Shown here piece by piece: positions 18,699 to 26,771 of a stretch of DNA of 45,149 nucleotides. Source of the stretch: Nitrosomonadales bacterium (GTDB lineage Bacteria > Pseudomonadota > Gammaproteobacteria > Burkholderiales > Nitrosomonadaceae); the NCBI GenBank assembly GCA_009886095.1, contig VFJL01000042.1, forward strand, positions 1 through 45,149. The letters are read 5' to 3'. Below the pieces are notes generated by a model. It ran no database searches and was not told the origin of the DNA. It was given only the letters and a program-made list of their open reading frames with translations. Both the position numbers and the translations under genes were made by a program. The number at the start of each line of letters is the position of its first letter. The first letter of the stretch is position 1.

Positions 18699-19951
18699 GG
18701 TTCCATCCCTTTAACCGTTTGCAGCAACTGCCCCCATTCCTCGCGTGTACGATAAGCGGGGAATGGTGCCGGTTCAAGCAGCCGCCCGGAATCCCAGACG
18801 ATGTCGAACTGGCCATCATCCCGGGCTTTACCGATGCGGGCCACTCGCCACAAATGGCGGGTGGCCGGGTCGAGTGAAATTACCCCTTCAGGTGCGAGCA
18901 AGCTTTGGCGCAGAATCGTGCGCTGCACTTGGGCAGGTTCGGCTGAGCCAGCTTCACGTGTCGCCTGAGCCCACAATTGCAGGCTGATATAGGAGGCTTC
19001 CATCGGGTCGTCGACTACGGTTTTCTGGCCGTAACGATTGTGAAATCGTTGCAGGAAAGCCTGGTTCTGCGGTGACTGGATGCTTTGGAAATAATTCCAG
19101 GCAGCATAGTGACCTGCCATCAATGGAGTATCCTTCGCTACCAAGTCCACCTCGCCAATGCTGAATGACAGCACCGGTATCTTGTCCGGAGTGATTCCTG
19201 CCTTGTTCAGTTTCTGGAAGAAGGGAACAATGCTGTCGCCCTCGATGGTATTCAATACCATATCTGGCTGCTGTTTGACGATGTCGGCCACCAGCTCATC
19301 CACTGCGGTGGATCCCAAAGGCAGGTAGCGTTCCCCCACCACTATGGCACCTTGCGCCGCCAGCAAATCCTTGATGAGGATGTGCGCGATGCGGGGAAAG
19401 ACATAGTCAGAACCGGTCAGATAGACACGCTTGGCGTGTTTATTGTGCTTATTGAGTGTTTCCAGCGCCCAATGCACGACGGGAGCGACTTGCTGATTGG
19501 GTGCGGCGCCGGTGTAGATGATGTTAGGCGACTGCTCCATGCCTTCGTACTGCACTGAATAAAACAGCAGGTGCTGATGCTTTTCAACCACCGGCTTCAC
19601 CGCCTTGCGGCAGGCGGATGTCCAGCAACCGAATAGGACTTTGACTTTTTCTTCAGTGATCAGGTGCTCTGCCTGTTGGGCACAATACATCGGATCAGAG
19701 CGGCAATCGATCACTACGGCCTCAATCTTCTGGCCACCGATACCGCCAGCTGCATTGACCTCTTCGATGGCCAGCTGGAGCGCGTCCACTAGCGGCTTCT
19801 CTCTGACCGCCATGCTGCCAGAGAGAGAGTGCAGAATGCCAATCCTGATATTTGGCATGGCAACCGAGTACTGTTGCCATGCCATGAAGGCGGCAATCAA
19901 TAGAGTGATCAGCAGCACCAGGGTGACGCTAACTCTCTGGCTGATCTTCAT
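18695..19951 (-). CDS. Periplasmic ligand-binding protein of the urea/amide (UrtA/FmdD-like) family, orphan
   Basis: From the ATG at 19951 the product is 418 aa, with a signal anchor (KISQRVSVTLVLLITLLIAAFMAW) and a type 1 periplasmic binding fold (IRIGILHSLSGSMAVREKPL, then DALQLAIEEVNAAGGIGG). The segment FGCWTSACRKAVKPVVE and the spacing match the UrtA/AmiC/FmdD group that binds urea or short amides. An in-frame TTG at 19978 would add nine residues before the anchor. No ABC permease or ATPase genes are nearby. The 4-bp overlap with the hybrid kinase argues for a sensory rather than a transport role. The ligand is inferred, not shown. Confidence 0.88.
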   Translation of the reverse strand: MKISQRVSVTLVLLITLLIAAFMAWQQYSVAMPNIRIGILHSLSGSMAVREKPLVDALQLAIEEVNAAGGIGGQKIEAVVIDCRSDPMYCAQQAEHLITEEKVKVLFGCWTSACRKAVKPVVEKHQHLLFYSVQYEGMEQSPNIIYTGAAPNQQVAPVVHWALETLNKHNKHAKRVYLTGSDYVFPRIAHILIKDLLAAQGAIVVGERYLPLGSTAVDELVADIVKQQPDMVLNTIEGDSIVPFFQKLNKAGITPDKIPVLSFSIGEVDLVAKDTPLMAGHYAAWNYFQSIQSPQNQAFLQRFHNRYGQKTVVDDPMEASYISLQLWAQATREAGSAEPAQVQRTILRQSLLAPEGVISLDPATRHLWRVARIGKARDDGQFDIVWDSGRLLEPAPFPAYRTREEWGQLLQTVKGMEP

Positions 19952-20094
19952 AAGCTTAGTTCCATCGGATTCAGGCAACTGATCATCGATACGATTCGGA
20001 TATTACTGCTTCATCATAGACACAATGGCCATTTTAAGGAACAAACTCTGTATAAAATACTACCATTGAACATTGTTACGATAATGCCTCCCTG

Positions 20095-21018
20095 TCAAGG
20101 AGCGCTCAAAACTTTTATATGAGCAGCCACGCTCCGCCCCAATGCATGCAACTCATAACCCCCTTCCAGCGCCGATACAATACGGCCTTGGGCGTATCTA
20201 TCAGCAACCCCCTTAATCCTTTCAGTCACCCATACGTAATCAGACTCCAGCAGGTTTAATGAAGCCAGATCGTCGTCGCGATGGGCATCAAATCCAGCGG
20301 AGATAAACAGCATCTGCGGTTTGAATATTTCCAACGCAGGCAACCAGCATTCACTCACTGCTGAGCGGAATTTCTCGCCGTTGCTGCCGGCCGCCAGCGG
20401 GATATTGACCATGCGTGCGGAGCGCCCCGTCACGCCACTGTATGGATAGAATGGGTGCTGGAAAGTGGAAAACATCATCACTTGCGGATTGTCCCGGAAA
20501 ATATCTTCGGTACCGTTGCCATGATGCACATCGAAATCTATCACTGCAACGCGCTCCAGAGCATGCGCTTGAATCGCGTGCGCCACACCCACCGCTATGT
20601 TGTTAAACAGACAGAAGCCCATTGCCCGATCATGCTCCGCATGATGGCCCGGTGGGCGGATGCTGCAAAAAGCGTTCGCTGCTTTCCCGCCGATCACCAA
20701 ATCCGTCGCCAGCACAACGGCGCCAGCCGCCCGATGAGCCGCCCGCAAACTATGCGGATTCATCGCCGTGTCCGGATCAAGATATACGATTCCTGTGGTT
20801 GGTGCCCTGGCGTCAAGAGAGTCAATGTACTCCGGCGTGTGCACCCGTTCCAGTTGTGCGCGTGTCACTAATGGCGCGGCATAATGCTCCAGCGTATTCA
20901 TTAGGCCGGAAGCGATCAATTGATCCTCAATGGCACTGAGCCGCGCCGGGCACTCTGGGTGATATGAACCCATTTCATGCAGCAGGCAATCGGGATGGGA
21001 GATGAAAGCAGTATGCAT
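20095..21018 (-). CDS. Histone deacetylase family (class II-like) zinc amidohydrolase
   Basis: A 307-aa arginase/deacetylase-fold protein. Hallmarks are HPECPARLSAIEDQL (20-34), RPPGHHAEHDRAMGFCLFNN with catalytic H125/H126, DFDVHHGNGTEDIF with zinc ligands D163 and H165, and AGFDAHRDDD with zinc ligand D244. The closing EGGYELHALG should carry the transition-state Tyr. Bacterial relatives deacetylate acetylpolyamines or small acetylated compounds, and some act on acetyl-lysine; the substrate here cannot be read from sequence. All catalytic residues are present, so the enzyme should be active. Confidence 0.93.
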   Translation of the reverse strand: MHTAFISHPDCLLHEMGSYHPECPARLSAIEDQLIASGLMNTLEHYAAPLVTRAQLERVHTPEYIDSLDARAPTTGIVYLDPDTAMNPHSLRAAHRAAGAVVLATDLVIGGKAANAFCSIRPPGHHAEHDRAMGFCLFNNIAVGVAHAIQAHALERVAVIDFDVHHGNGTEDIFRDNPQVMMFSTFQHPFYPYSGVTGRSARMVNIPLAAGSNGEKFRSAVSECWLPALEIFKPQMLFISAGFDAHRDDDLASLNLLESDYVWVTERIKGVADRYAQGRIVSALEGGYELHALGRSVAAHIKVLSAP

Positions 21019-21110
21019 GAATGGTTTTTATCGGTGGCGCGTGCCGTTCTTACGTTAGGTAGTGCAAATATTCAGCACACCGACTGACTCTGTCTACCCT
21101 TGGAGTGAAT

Positions 21111-22202
21111 TCAGTGATCATCGAGAGCTGAATAATCGGTATAACCCTGCGCATCGCCGCCATAAAATGTCGCCGGATCGGGCTTGTTTAGCGCTGCACC
21201 CGTGGCGAAACGCAGTGGCAGATCGGGGTTGGCAATAAACAGCACACCGAATGCCACCATATCGGCCTCATCCTTGGCAAGCGCGGCGTTGGCGCGGGCG
21301 AAGTCATAGCCGCTGTTGGTCATGTATACCCCTTTCCAGATATGCCGTAGTTTGACCAGATCAAATGTCGGCCCGGCCATACCCGGCGCATCTTTACCCA
21401 TTTCAGTCACATGCAGATAAGCCAGACCAAAGCGGTTAAGCTGCTCCACGGCATAACTGAACGTCGCTTCCGGGTTGGAGTCGCGCATATCGTTGAACGG
21501 CTGCAGCGGTGACAAGCGGATGCCGACGCGGTTCGCACCCCACACCGAACACACCGCATCGGTCACCTCAAGCATCAGTCGCATACGGCTCTCGATGGAA
21601 CCGCCGTATATGTCGGTACGGTGATTGGTGCCGTCGCGCAGAAACTGGTCGAGCAGGTAACCGTTTGCACCATGAATCTCTACCCCGTCAAAACCGGCTG
21701 CAAGCGCATTTTCCGCACCACTGCGATACTGCTCAACTATGCCGGGGATTTCCGCAAGTTCGAGCGCGCGCGGCGTTACAAAATCTTTCAGCCCCTCATA
21801 GGTGGCGGCCTGCCCCACCGGTTTAATCGCTGAGGGTGCCACTGGTAACGCTCCACCGAGTTGCAACGAAGGATGGGAAATACGCCCGACATGCCACAAC
21901 TGTAGGAAAATTCGTCCATCCTGAGCGTGCACTGCAGCGGTGACGCGCTTCCAGCCTGCCACCTGTTCCTGATTATGGATGCCTGGGGTTGCAGGATAAC
22001 CCACCCCTTGCGGTGATATCTGCGACGCTTCGGTGATGATCAGCCCGGCGCTGGCGCGTTGCGTGTAATACTTCACATTGAGCGACTGCGGCACATTGCC
22101 CTGCCCGGCACGGTTGCGCGTCAGTGGCGCCAGCACCATACGGTTCCGTAGCTGGTATGGACCGAGTTGAACGGGAGATAGAATAGTAATGGCGTTATTC
22201 AT
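21111..22202 (-). CDS. Old Yellow Enzyme family alkene reductase (NemA-like)
   Basis: A 363-aa FMN-dependent TIM-barrel ene-reductase. It shows the FMN-site N-terminus MVLAPLTRNRA, the substrate-binding pair H177/N180 with Y182 in HGANGYLLDQFL, and the class signature DGTNHRTDIYGGSIESR. Such enzymes use NAD(P)H to reduce activated C=C bonds, N-ethylmaleimide and nitro compounds in the cytoplasm. The 92-bp gap to the deacetylase-family gene, on the same strand, leaves open whether they are co-transcribed. A detoxification role is likely; the natural substrate is unknown. Confidence 0.94.
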   Translation of the reverse strand: MNNAITILSPVQLGPYQLRNRMVLAPLTRNRAGQGNVPQSLNVKYYTQRASAGLIITEASQISPQGVGYPATPGIHNQEQVAGWKRVTAAVHAQDGRIFLQLWHVGRISHPSLQLGGALPVAPSAIKPVGQAATYEGLKDFVTPRALELAEIPGIVEQYRSGAENALAAGFDGVEIHGANGYLLDQFLRDGTNHRTDIYGGSIESRMRLMLEVTDAVCSVWGANRVGIRLSPLQPFNDMRDSNPEATFSYAVEQLNRFGLAYLHVTEMGKDAPGMAGPTFDLVKLRHIWKGVYMTNSGYDFARANAALAKDEADMVAFGVLFIANPDLPLRFATGAALNKPDPATFYGGDAQGYTDYSALDDH

Positions 22203-22272
22203 GATTATTCCTTTGCAGTTTTAAGTGAAGGCTCAGGCATGTTTCAATATGGCCCCTTCCAGCTCCCCCATC

Positions 22273-22692
22273 TTATTTACTTCCATTTCGGGTTGCAGCA
22301 GCCCCCTTCATTGCATTATCCCTAGCTGGAACAATGTAAGGTTTACAGTAAAGTTTCGATGGAAACTCCTTGGTTCTGTGTGGATTTCTAATTATATCCC
22401 CACTGCTCCTTATACATTCCATGGTTGCTTTATCCTGGCTTGCAAAATGTTCATTCGTCCCTGGCTTCGCTGAAACTGGCGGCACTTTCTCCCTGATTTT
22501 AAGGCAGGTATCTGGCTCATCTATTGCAGGAGGAATGTTTTTCATGGGAGGTAATGGACATAACCTGCAAGGATCGCCTGGACACAAACATCCCGTGCAT
22601 CCAGCCTGCACTGGTGTAGCGGGTATTCCCAGTAATAAGCCGAGAACAAGCGGAACAATCACCCGTAATCTGCCAATTGCTTGCATATACAT
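22273..22692 (-). CDS. Small exported Cys-rich protein of unknown function
   Basis: A 139-aa protein with a clear signal peptide (basic start, hydrophobic core VIVPLVLGLLLGI, cleavage probable after TPVQA). The mature N-terminus is Cys- and Pro-rich (GCTGCLCPGDPCRLCPLPP), with further cysteines later. AAGGA stands about 8 nt before the ATG at 22692, which supports translation from there. The clustered cysteines could bind metal or form disulfides. I recognise no family. It is flanked by the reductase gene and the broken VIT gene. Confidence 0.6.
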   Translation of the reverse strand: MYMQAIGRLRVIVPLVLGLLLGIPATPVQAGCTGCLCPGDPCRLCPLPPMKNIPPAIDEPDTCLKIREKVPPVSAKPGTNEHFASQDKATMECIRSSGDIIRNPHRTKEFPSKLYCKPYIVPARDNAMKGAAATRNGSK

Positions 22693-22740
22693 GACTATTT
22701 TCCTTAAATAATTACCTTAATCCATTGTTTCAGCGAAAAT

Positions 22741-23436
22741 TTATACAGCTGCTCCAAACAAAGAGCCAATAGCGGCAGTCAACCCCATCGCCAGCGCACC
22801 CCAAAAGGTAACGCGCATTGAGCCCACCGCCACATTCGCTCCGCCAGTATGTGCAGCCACCCCGCCCAGAAGCGCGAGAAAGGCCAGCGAGGCGCCTGCG
22901 ACAAAGGGCGCCAGACTTGCCTCAGGAACCGATAAAATCACCAGCAGAGGCATGGCTGCTCCAACAGCGAAACTGGCAGATGAAGCGATAGCTGCCTGAA
23001 TCGGACATGCACGCAGCGCGTGGGAGATTCCAATTTCATCGCGGATATGCGCGCCCAACGCATCATGCGCCATAAGCTGCTCGGCAACCTGTTTTGCCAG
23101 TGCAGCGTCAAGGCCGCGACCGATATAGATCGCGGTTAATTCCTGATGTTCGCCAGCATCATCCTGCTTGAGTTCCCTGCGTTCCCGTTCGATGTCTGCC
23201 TGCTCGATATCCGCCTGGGAATGGACGGAAACGTACTCGCCAGCAGCCATCGACATCGCACCTGCGACTAGACCAGCAACCCCGGCAACCAATATATTAT
23301 CGTGAGTGGCGTCAGCCGCTGCGACACCCAATACCAGGCTTGCGGTAGAAATAATGCCATCATTCGCACCCAGCACTGCAGCGCGCAGTCAGCCGGTATG
23401 TTTAGTGTAGTGTGGCTCCAAATGACGTGAAGGCAT
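22741..23436 (-). pseudogene. VIT1/CCC1-family (Fe/Mn) transporter gene with an in-frame stop
   Basis: Read from the ATG at 23436, the frame encodes MPSRHLEPHYTKHTG, then TGA at 23391-23389, then LRAAVLGANDGIISTASLVLGVAAA and the rest of a VIT1/CCC1-like protein. Family members usually have HYxxRxGWLRAAVLGANDG, so the TGA sits exactly where a Trp (TGG) codon is expected. The remaining 211 residues, with spans and a charged cytoplasmic loop, are intact to 22741. Either the gene is inactive, or translation restarts at the GTG at 23376, which would remove the N-terminal amphipathic part. Intact homologues carry iron or manganese across membranes. Confidence 0.8.
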
Positions 23437-23525
23437 TTGCTAATTCCTGGAAACGGCACAGTTCTGCCGATCGCGATGGTCGGTTCCCGTCACTTTTCAG
23501 GCAACTGGGTTTCGCGATAAGGGAC

Positions 23526-23589
23526 GCTCAACGTTCAAATTGATGGGTGCGTCGCTTTTAGCGCATTCCAATCGAATTCAGAGTTAGCC
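23526..23589 (-). repeat. attC-like recombination site (cassette end)
   Basis: Read on the minus strand, the site starts GGCTAAC, which contains the protease stop TAA, and ends GTTGAGC, which fits the core-site consensus GTTRRRY. The two halves fold back: AATTCGATTGG near the start pairs with the complement of CCCATCAATT near the end, leaving an extrahelical base, and TGCG pairs further in around a short AT loop. The 64-bp length, the core sites, the mismatched hairpin and the stop codon inside the first core site are all typical of attC. The 5' core deviates from RYYYAAC at one base. Confidence 0.5.
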
Positions 23590-24555
23590 TTCTTTAACCT
23601 CGACATCCTGTATTGGGTTTGGGGGAATACCAATCTGCTGTTGCATCTGCGGTGCTGCCATTAGTACATGCTGAGCTTGAAGAATGAATGCCATTCCATT
23701 CTGGTTTTCAATGATCTTGAAAGCTTGCGTACTGGACAACGTATGGAAGTAGATGTGGTGAACCGACAGGACTTTATCTTGTAGTTTCTGGTCGGACTCA
23801 AGGTCAAAGACATTCAATCCGATTTCTTTGCACTTTGCCGCTGAGAGATGGCGGTTATGGGCAAGGCTTATTGAGTGATCACCAAGCTCGCTAATGATGT
23901 TCTTAACGATCTCATCTTTGTTAGCATCATCGGACAACATATTTCGCTTTAACCACTCTTCGACAAGACTGTTCGACCAAGTAATTGCTTTCTCACATTC
24001 GCCTAGGAATGTTGGATTGTATTTGGCGATGATGGGTTGCCAGACTGGAATCGTCCGTGGATCATTCACGATGTCTTTGAGGGCGCGATTAAACTCCTCG
24101 ACCACGCCGTGGGCAGGTATTCCTCCAAATTGAGGATCGATTGGACCGAGCGATGACTGTTTGCCCATCCAAATTTCTCGACTAGAGCAGGCAATCATTG
24201 TTCCAGCGGACATTGCCATTTGAGGGACAAAACAACGTACGTTCCCCGAGAACATGCTCCACAGGTAGTCGACAATTGACTCCGTAGCGGCAGTGTCGCC
24301 CCCAGGTGTATGAAGGATAAGATCTAAGCCTTTCGAAGTATCGAGGCCATTGATCGTGGTCATGAGGCCATTCTTGTCTGTGTCATTTACGGCGACGGCA
24401 GATCCGAGCTCTGGCTTCTGAAGCCATCCGCTGTAATAGCAGATGACATTTCTCTTCGTGTATTTCGAGAGGTCACTAACATACTTGCGTCGCAGGATGT
24501 CAAATGGACTTCCCAGTTGCCCAATTTCCTTGACGAGTTCAGACCAGTTTGGCAA
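23584..24555 (-). CDS. SDH_sah family serine protease (ClpP/crotonase fold)
   Basis: A 323-aa cytoplasmic protein resembling the serine dehydrogenase proteinase family. It shows DLILHTPGGDTAATE (78-92, oxyanion region), the nucleophile S116 in PQMAMSAGTMIA, and GKQSSLGPIDPQ (131-142), the SppA/ClpP-like loop. I chose the TTG at 24555 because AAGGAG stands 7 nt upstream and the family N-terminus follows. It overlaps the small upstream gene by 17 bp, so they are co-translated. The stop lies in an attC-like site. Related proteases occur near defence genes, so a role in immunity or quality control is possible but unproven. Confidence 0.85.
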   Translation of the reverse strand: MPNWSELVKEIGQLGSPFDILRRKYVSDLSKYTKRNVICYYSGWLQKPELGSAVAVNDTDKNGLMTTINGLDTSKGLDLILHTPGGDTAATESIVDYLWSMFSGNVRCFVPQMAMSAGTMIACSSREIWMGKQSSLGPIDPQFGGIPAHGVVEEFNRALKDIVNDPRTIPVWQPIIAKYNPTFLGECEKAITWSNSLVEEWLKRNMLSDDANKDEIVKNIISELGDHSISLAHNRHLSAAKCKEIGLNVFDLESDQKLQDKVLSVHHIYFHTLSSTQAFKIIENQNGMAFILQAQHVLMAAPQMQQQIGIPPNPIQDVEVKEG

Positions 24556-24730
24556 CTTGTATCTCCTTACTAATGGTTCTTCGTTCGCCGTTTTCTACGA
24601 TTATCGTCTTCAGCACCACTTGGCTCGTTGCGTTAATCAAGGGAAACTGCGGGCCCGATAGCTGGCGGAGGCGGTCGCAAAAACCTTCGGTCAGCTTGAA
24701 AAGCTTGTATTTCCTCTCTAGCTCCGACAT
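24539..24730 (-). CDS. Small protein partnered with the SDH_sah protease
   Basis: From the ATG at 24730 this is a 63-aa soluble, charged protein (SELERKYKLFKLTEGFCDRL at the N-terminus). AGGAGA stands 7 nt upstream, which favours this start over the ATG at 24784, where the site is weaker. Its 3' end overlaps the protease start by 17 bp, so the pair is translationally coupled. I do not recognise the family; an adaptor or regulatory role for the protease is a guess from the coupling. Confidence 0.6.
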   Translation of the reverse strand: MSELERKYKLFKLTEGFCDRLRQLSGPQFPLINATSQVVLKTIIVENGERRTISKEIQVAKLV

Positions 24731-24786
24731 GCGGATTCTCCTGAAGATCGGAAGGCTAACTATCCGATATTTGAAACGTGCCATGA

Positions 24787-24877
24787 CACTAACCTTCGGC
24801 TCTGCGAAAATCTGACCGCCGGACTTCCACCGACATAGTTACGTGCCATGCCCACAGCACACACGTTTGAGTTATGC
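24787..24877 (-). repeat. Weaker attC-like candidate between the two cassette-like units
   Basis: On the minus strand GCATAAC (24877-24871) contains the methyltransferase stop TAA and is followed 84 bp later by GTTAGTG (24793-24787), just ahead of the small ORF of the next unit. Size and position are as expected for an attC site between cassettes. The fold-back between the halves is poor and GTTAGTG departs from GTTRRRY, so I hold this only as a candidate. Confidence 0.25.
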
Positions 24878-24882
24878 GCCAC
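24871..24882 (+). repeat. Left copy of a 12-bp inverted repeat bracketing the restriction-modification pair
   Basis: GTTATGCGCCAC on the plus strand here is repeated as its exact complement GTGGCGCATAAC at 26760-26771. The copies sit at the methyltransferase stop and just before the restriction gene. The outer seven bases (GTTATGC / GCATAAC) are what the two ends of one integron gene cassette should show. Confidence 0.7.
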
Positions 24883-25807
24883 CTGCTGCTCGCTCATTGA
24901 GCAGATCAAACATGTCAGGAGTTAGTCTATCCCGCGCGACTTGTGCTGATCCTTGGTCCAACTCAAAGCCGAGGTAGTTTCGCCCAAGCGCCTTTGCAGC
25001 TACTAGCGTAGAGCCGCTTCCACAAAATGGATCCAGTACCGTCTGGTCTCTCTGGGTAGTAAGTTCAATCAAAGCTTGCATGAGCCTAATCGGCTTTTGG
25101 GCCAGGTGAAGCCCGCTTTCGCCACGGGCGAATCCCGACCTGAGGATGTTGTCAGGCGACCCCTCATGCCGCACAAAGGCATTTTCATTGAAAGCTCCAA
25201 CTCCGTGAGCAAGAACATTGTCTGCGATGGTTGTGCCTATCGGGTAGGGCTTCACAAACCAGAGAACTGGCTCGAACGTAGGGCGAAGATTCCCTACTCG
25301 CCAACCCTCCCAAAGCTCAGCGTTGCGTGTATCACCTCTTCGCTCAAACACGACACTGACGCGCTGCGCTCGATGCGGCGCAGACTCCCGTAGCCAAGCA
25401 AGGGAGTCACGAAATGTGAAGCCAGCGTCTTCGAGCGCTACTACGCACCTATGCGCAAGTCTGCGACCGGCGAAGACTATGGCAGACCCACCCGGCTTGA
25501 GAACGCGCAGCCAATGCCTGGCAAAAGACGAACACCATTCTTGGTACTCAAGTGGTATTTTTCGATCTGCTTCGGACCAACCGTTCAGCGGCTTGCCACG
25601 ACGTTTGAAGATTGCCCCGGCTCGCTCTTGCGCGGGGCTTGTGCCAAGTAGCGCTGAGTTTGTGTTCTTATGCAGGACATCCCATTCATCTGCACCGATT
25701 CCGTAGGGAATATCGCTAAGAATGAGGTGAATGCTTTCAGTGGGGAGGCGCGCGACTCCGGCGATTCCGTCGCCATGAATCACGCAGTTGTGTGGTTGCT
25801 CGTATTT
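24872..25807 (-). CDS. Type II DNA methyltransferase (beta-class N6-adenine, M.HindIII-like)
   Basis: From the GTG at 25807 the product is 311 aa, close to M.HindIII. Catalytic motif IV is SDIPYG (32-37) near the N-terminus, and the SAM motif I DPFCGSGSTLVAAKALG is near 258. This order (IV before I) defines the beta class. TTGGAG stands 9 nt before the GTG, which lies just after the restriction gene stop; an in-frame TTG at 25852 would overlap that gene. The enzyme should protect the site cut by its neighbour. The pairing and similarity suggest AAGCTT as the target, but specificity cannot be proven here. Confidence 0.85.
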   Translation of the reverse strand, partial: KYEQPHNCVIHGDGIAGVARLPTESIHLILSDIPYGIGADEWDVLHKNTNSALLGTSPAQERAGAIFKRRGKPLNGWSEADRKIPLEYQEWCSSFARHWLRVLKPGGSAIVFAGRRLAHRCVVALEDAGFTFRDSLAWLRESAPHRAQRVSVVFERRGDTRNAELWEGWRVGNLRPTFEPVLWFVKPYPIGTTIADNVLAHGVGAFNENAFVRHEGSPDNILRSGFARGESGLHLAQKPIRLMQALIELTTQRDQTVLDPFCGSGSTLVAAKALGRNYLGFELDQGSAQVARDRLTPDMFDLLNERAAGGA

Positions 25808-25814
25808 CACAGGA

Positions 25815-26714
25815 TTAGACTCCAAGCAGGCCGCCGTGCTGCAGTCGCCCAATTTGGGCGATACGAGAATCTAGGCCAGTAGCCCGCAAGAGCTCAGCAA
25901 GAGCATCCTTGTGGGAAAGGCCAAGCAACCTATTCCGCTCTGACCGCAGATAAATTAGCGCCTCGTCTTTGACCACCTGGAGGCCCGCAAGACTTGCTCT
26001 CTTTTCCTCAGTCCAGAGATCAACATCTTTCGCGAGTACGCTAACGAGTACTCGGTTAATTCCTGTCCAGTAGTCAATCGCATTCTTGCTCGGATGGAGC
26101 TCAGAAACACTACTCAATATTTTGTGCAAGCCGGCCTCCGCATATTTCTGAGACCGCTTCTGTGAAAGCGCGAGTAGAGCCGCTAAATGGCAGTAGCTCA
26201 GTACGCAAACGTTTCGGGCAATCGCCTGCTGATAGATTTGACTCATCTTGCCAGGGAGTTGATAAATTGGGCAGATGACTAGGGCATAATCGAGCCCATT
26301 TCTCCAGCCGTCCATTGCTTGGACTTTAAAATCCTTCTGATTCTTGGCCGTCCTGCTCAATCGAAATGCTTTCGCGTCCGCCACTAATGAATAGTTTCTT
26401 GCGCGCGCTTGGACGTCTGCCGCATCCGCTCTGGCCGTAATTACCGCACTCTTCAAGCCAAGCGCTGCGAGAGTTTCGCTAATGACGGCGTCCGTATATT
26501 TGGAGTAGAGCTTCTCGGCAGACGAGTCATGCCCGTATTGCTCTGGCATTGCACCGCAGACTCTCAGATGGTCAGCGAGTGCATCCATCCCATCGGAAGC
26601 GACCTCTCCTTGGAGTTCGGTAATCATCTTTGCGGAGTCATCGCCAAATGACCCGCTTAGCTTCTCAAGCTCTGCAACCCAGTACACCCGGCGCTTCTTT
26701 GCTTCACGTCTCAT
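25815..26714 (-). CDS. HindIII-like type II restriction endonuclease
   Basis: From the ATG at 26714 the product is 299 aa, close to HindIII (about 300 aa). The segment NYSLVADAKAFRLSRTAKNQ and the following KDFKV match the HindIII active-site region. D113 and K115 (VADAK) form the D-X-K half of the PD-(D/E)XK site, with D97 or D100 (ARADAAD) as the preceding acid. It would cut unmethylated foreign DNA. The methyltransferase gene starts 7 bp after its stop, giving an R-then-M operon. The frame stays open to 26855, but the extension lies in the palindromic region upstream and looks non-coding. No strong ribosome binding site is seen. Confidence 0.85.
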   Translation of the reverse strand: MRREAKKRRVYWVAELEKLSGSFGDDSAKMITELQGEVASDGMDALADHLRVCGAMPEQYGHDSSAEKLYSKYTDAVISETLAALGLKSAVITARADAADVQARARNYSLVADAKAFRLSRTAKNQKDFKVQAMDGWRNGLDYALVICPIYQLPGKMSQIYQQAIARNVCVLSYCHLAALLALSQKRSQKYAEAGLHKILSSVSELHPSKNAIDYWTGINRVLVSVLAKDVDLWTEEKRASLAGLQVVKDEALIYLRSERNRLLGLSHKDALAELLRATGLDSRIAQIGRLQHGGLLGV

Positions 26715-26759
26715 GGAAGAGGTGGCTTTCCTATTATTTGAGATGCGACGCACATCATA

Positions 26760-26771
26760 GTGGCGCATAAC
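26760..26771 (-). repeat. Right copy of the 12-bp inverted repeat bracketing the restriction-modification pair
   Basis: GTGGCGCATAAC is the exact reverse complement of 24871-24882. Read on the minus strand it is GTTATGCGCCAC, in the place where a cassette boundary (G^TTRRRY-like; one base off) would precede the restriction gene. Confidence 0.7.
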
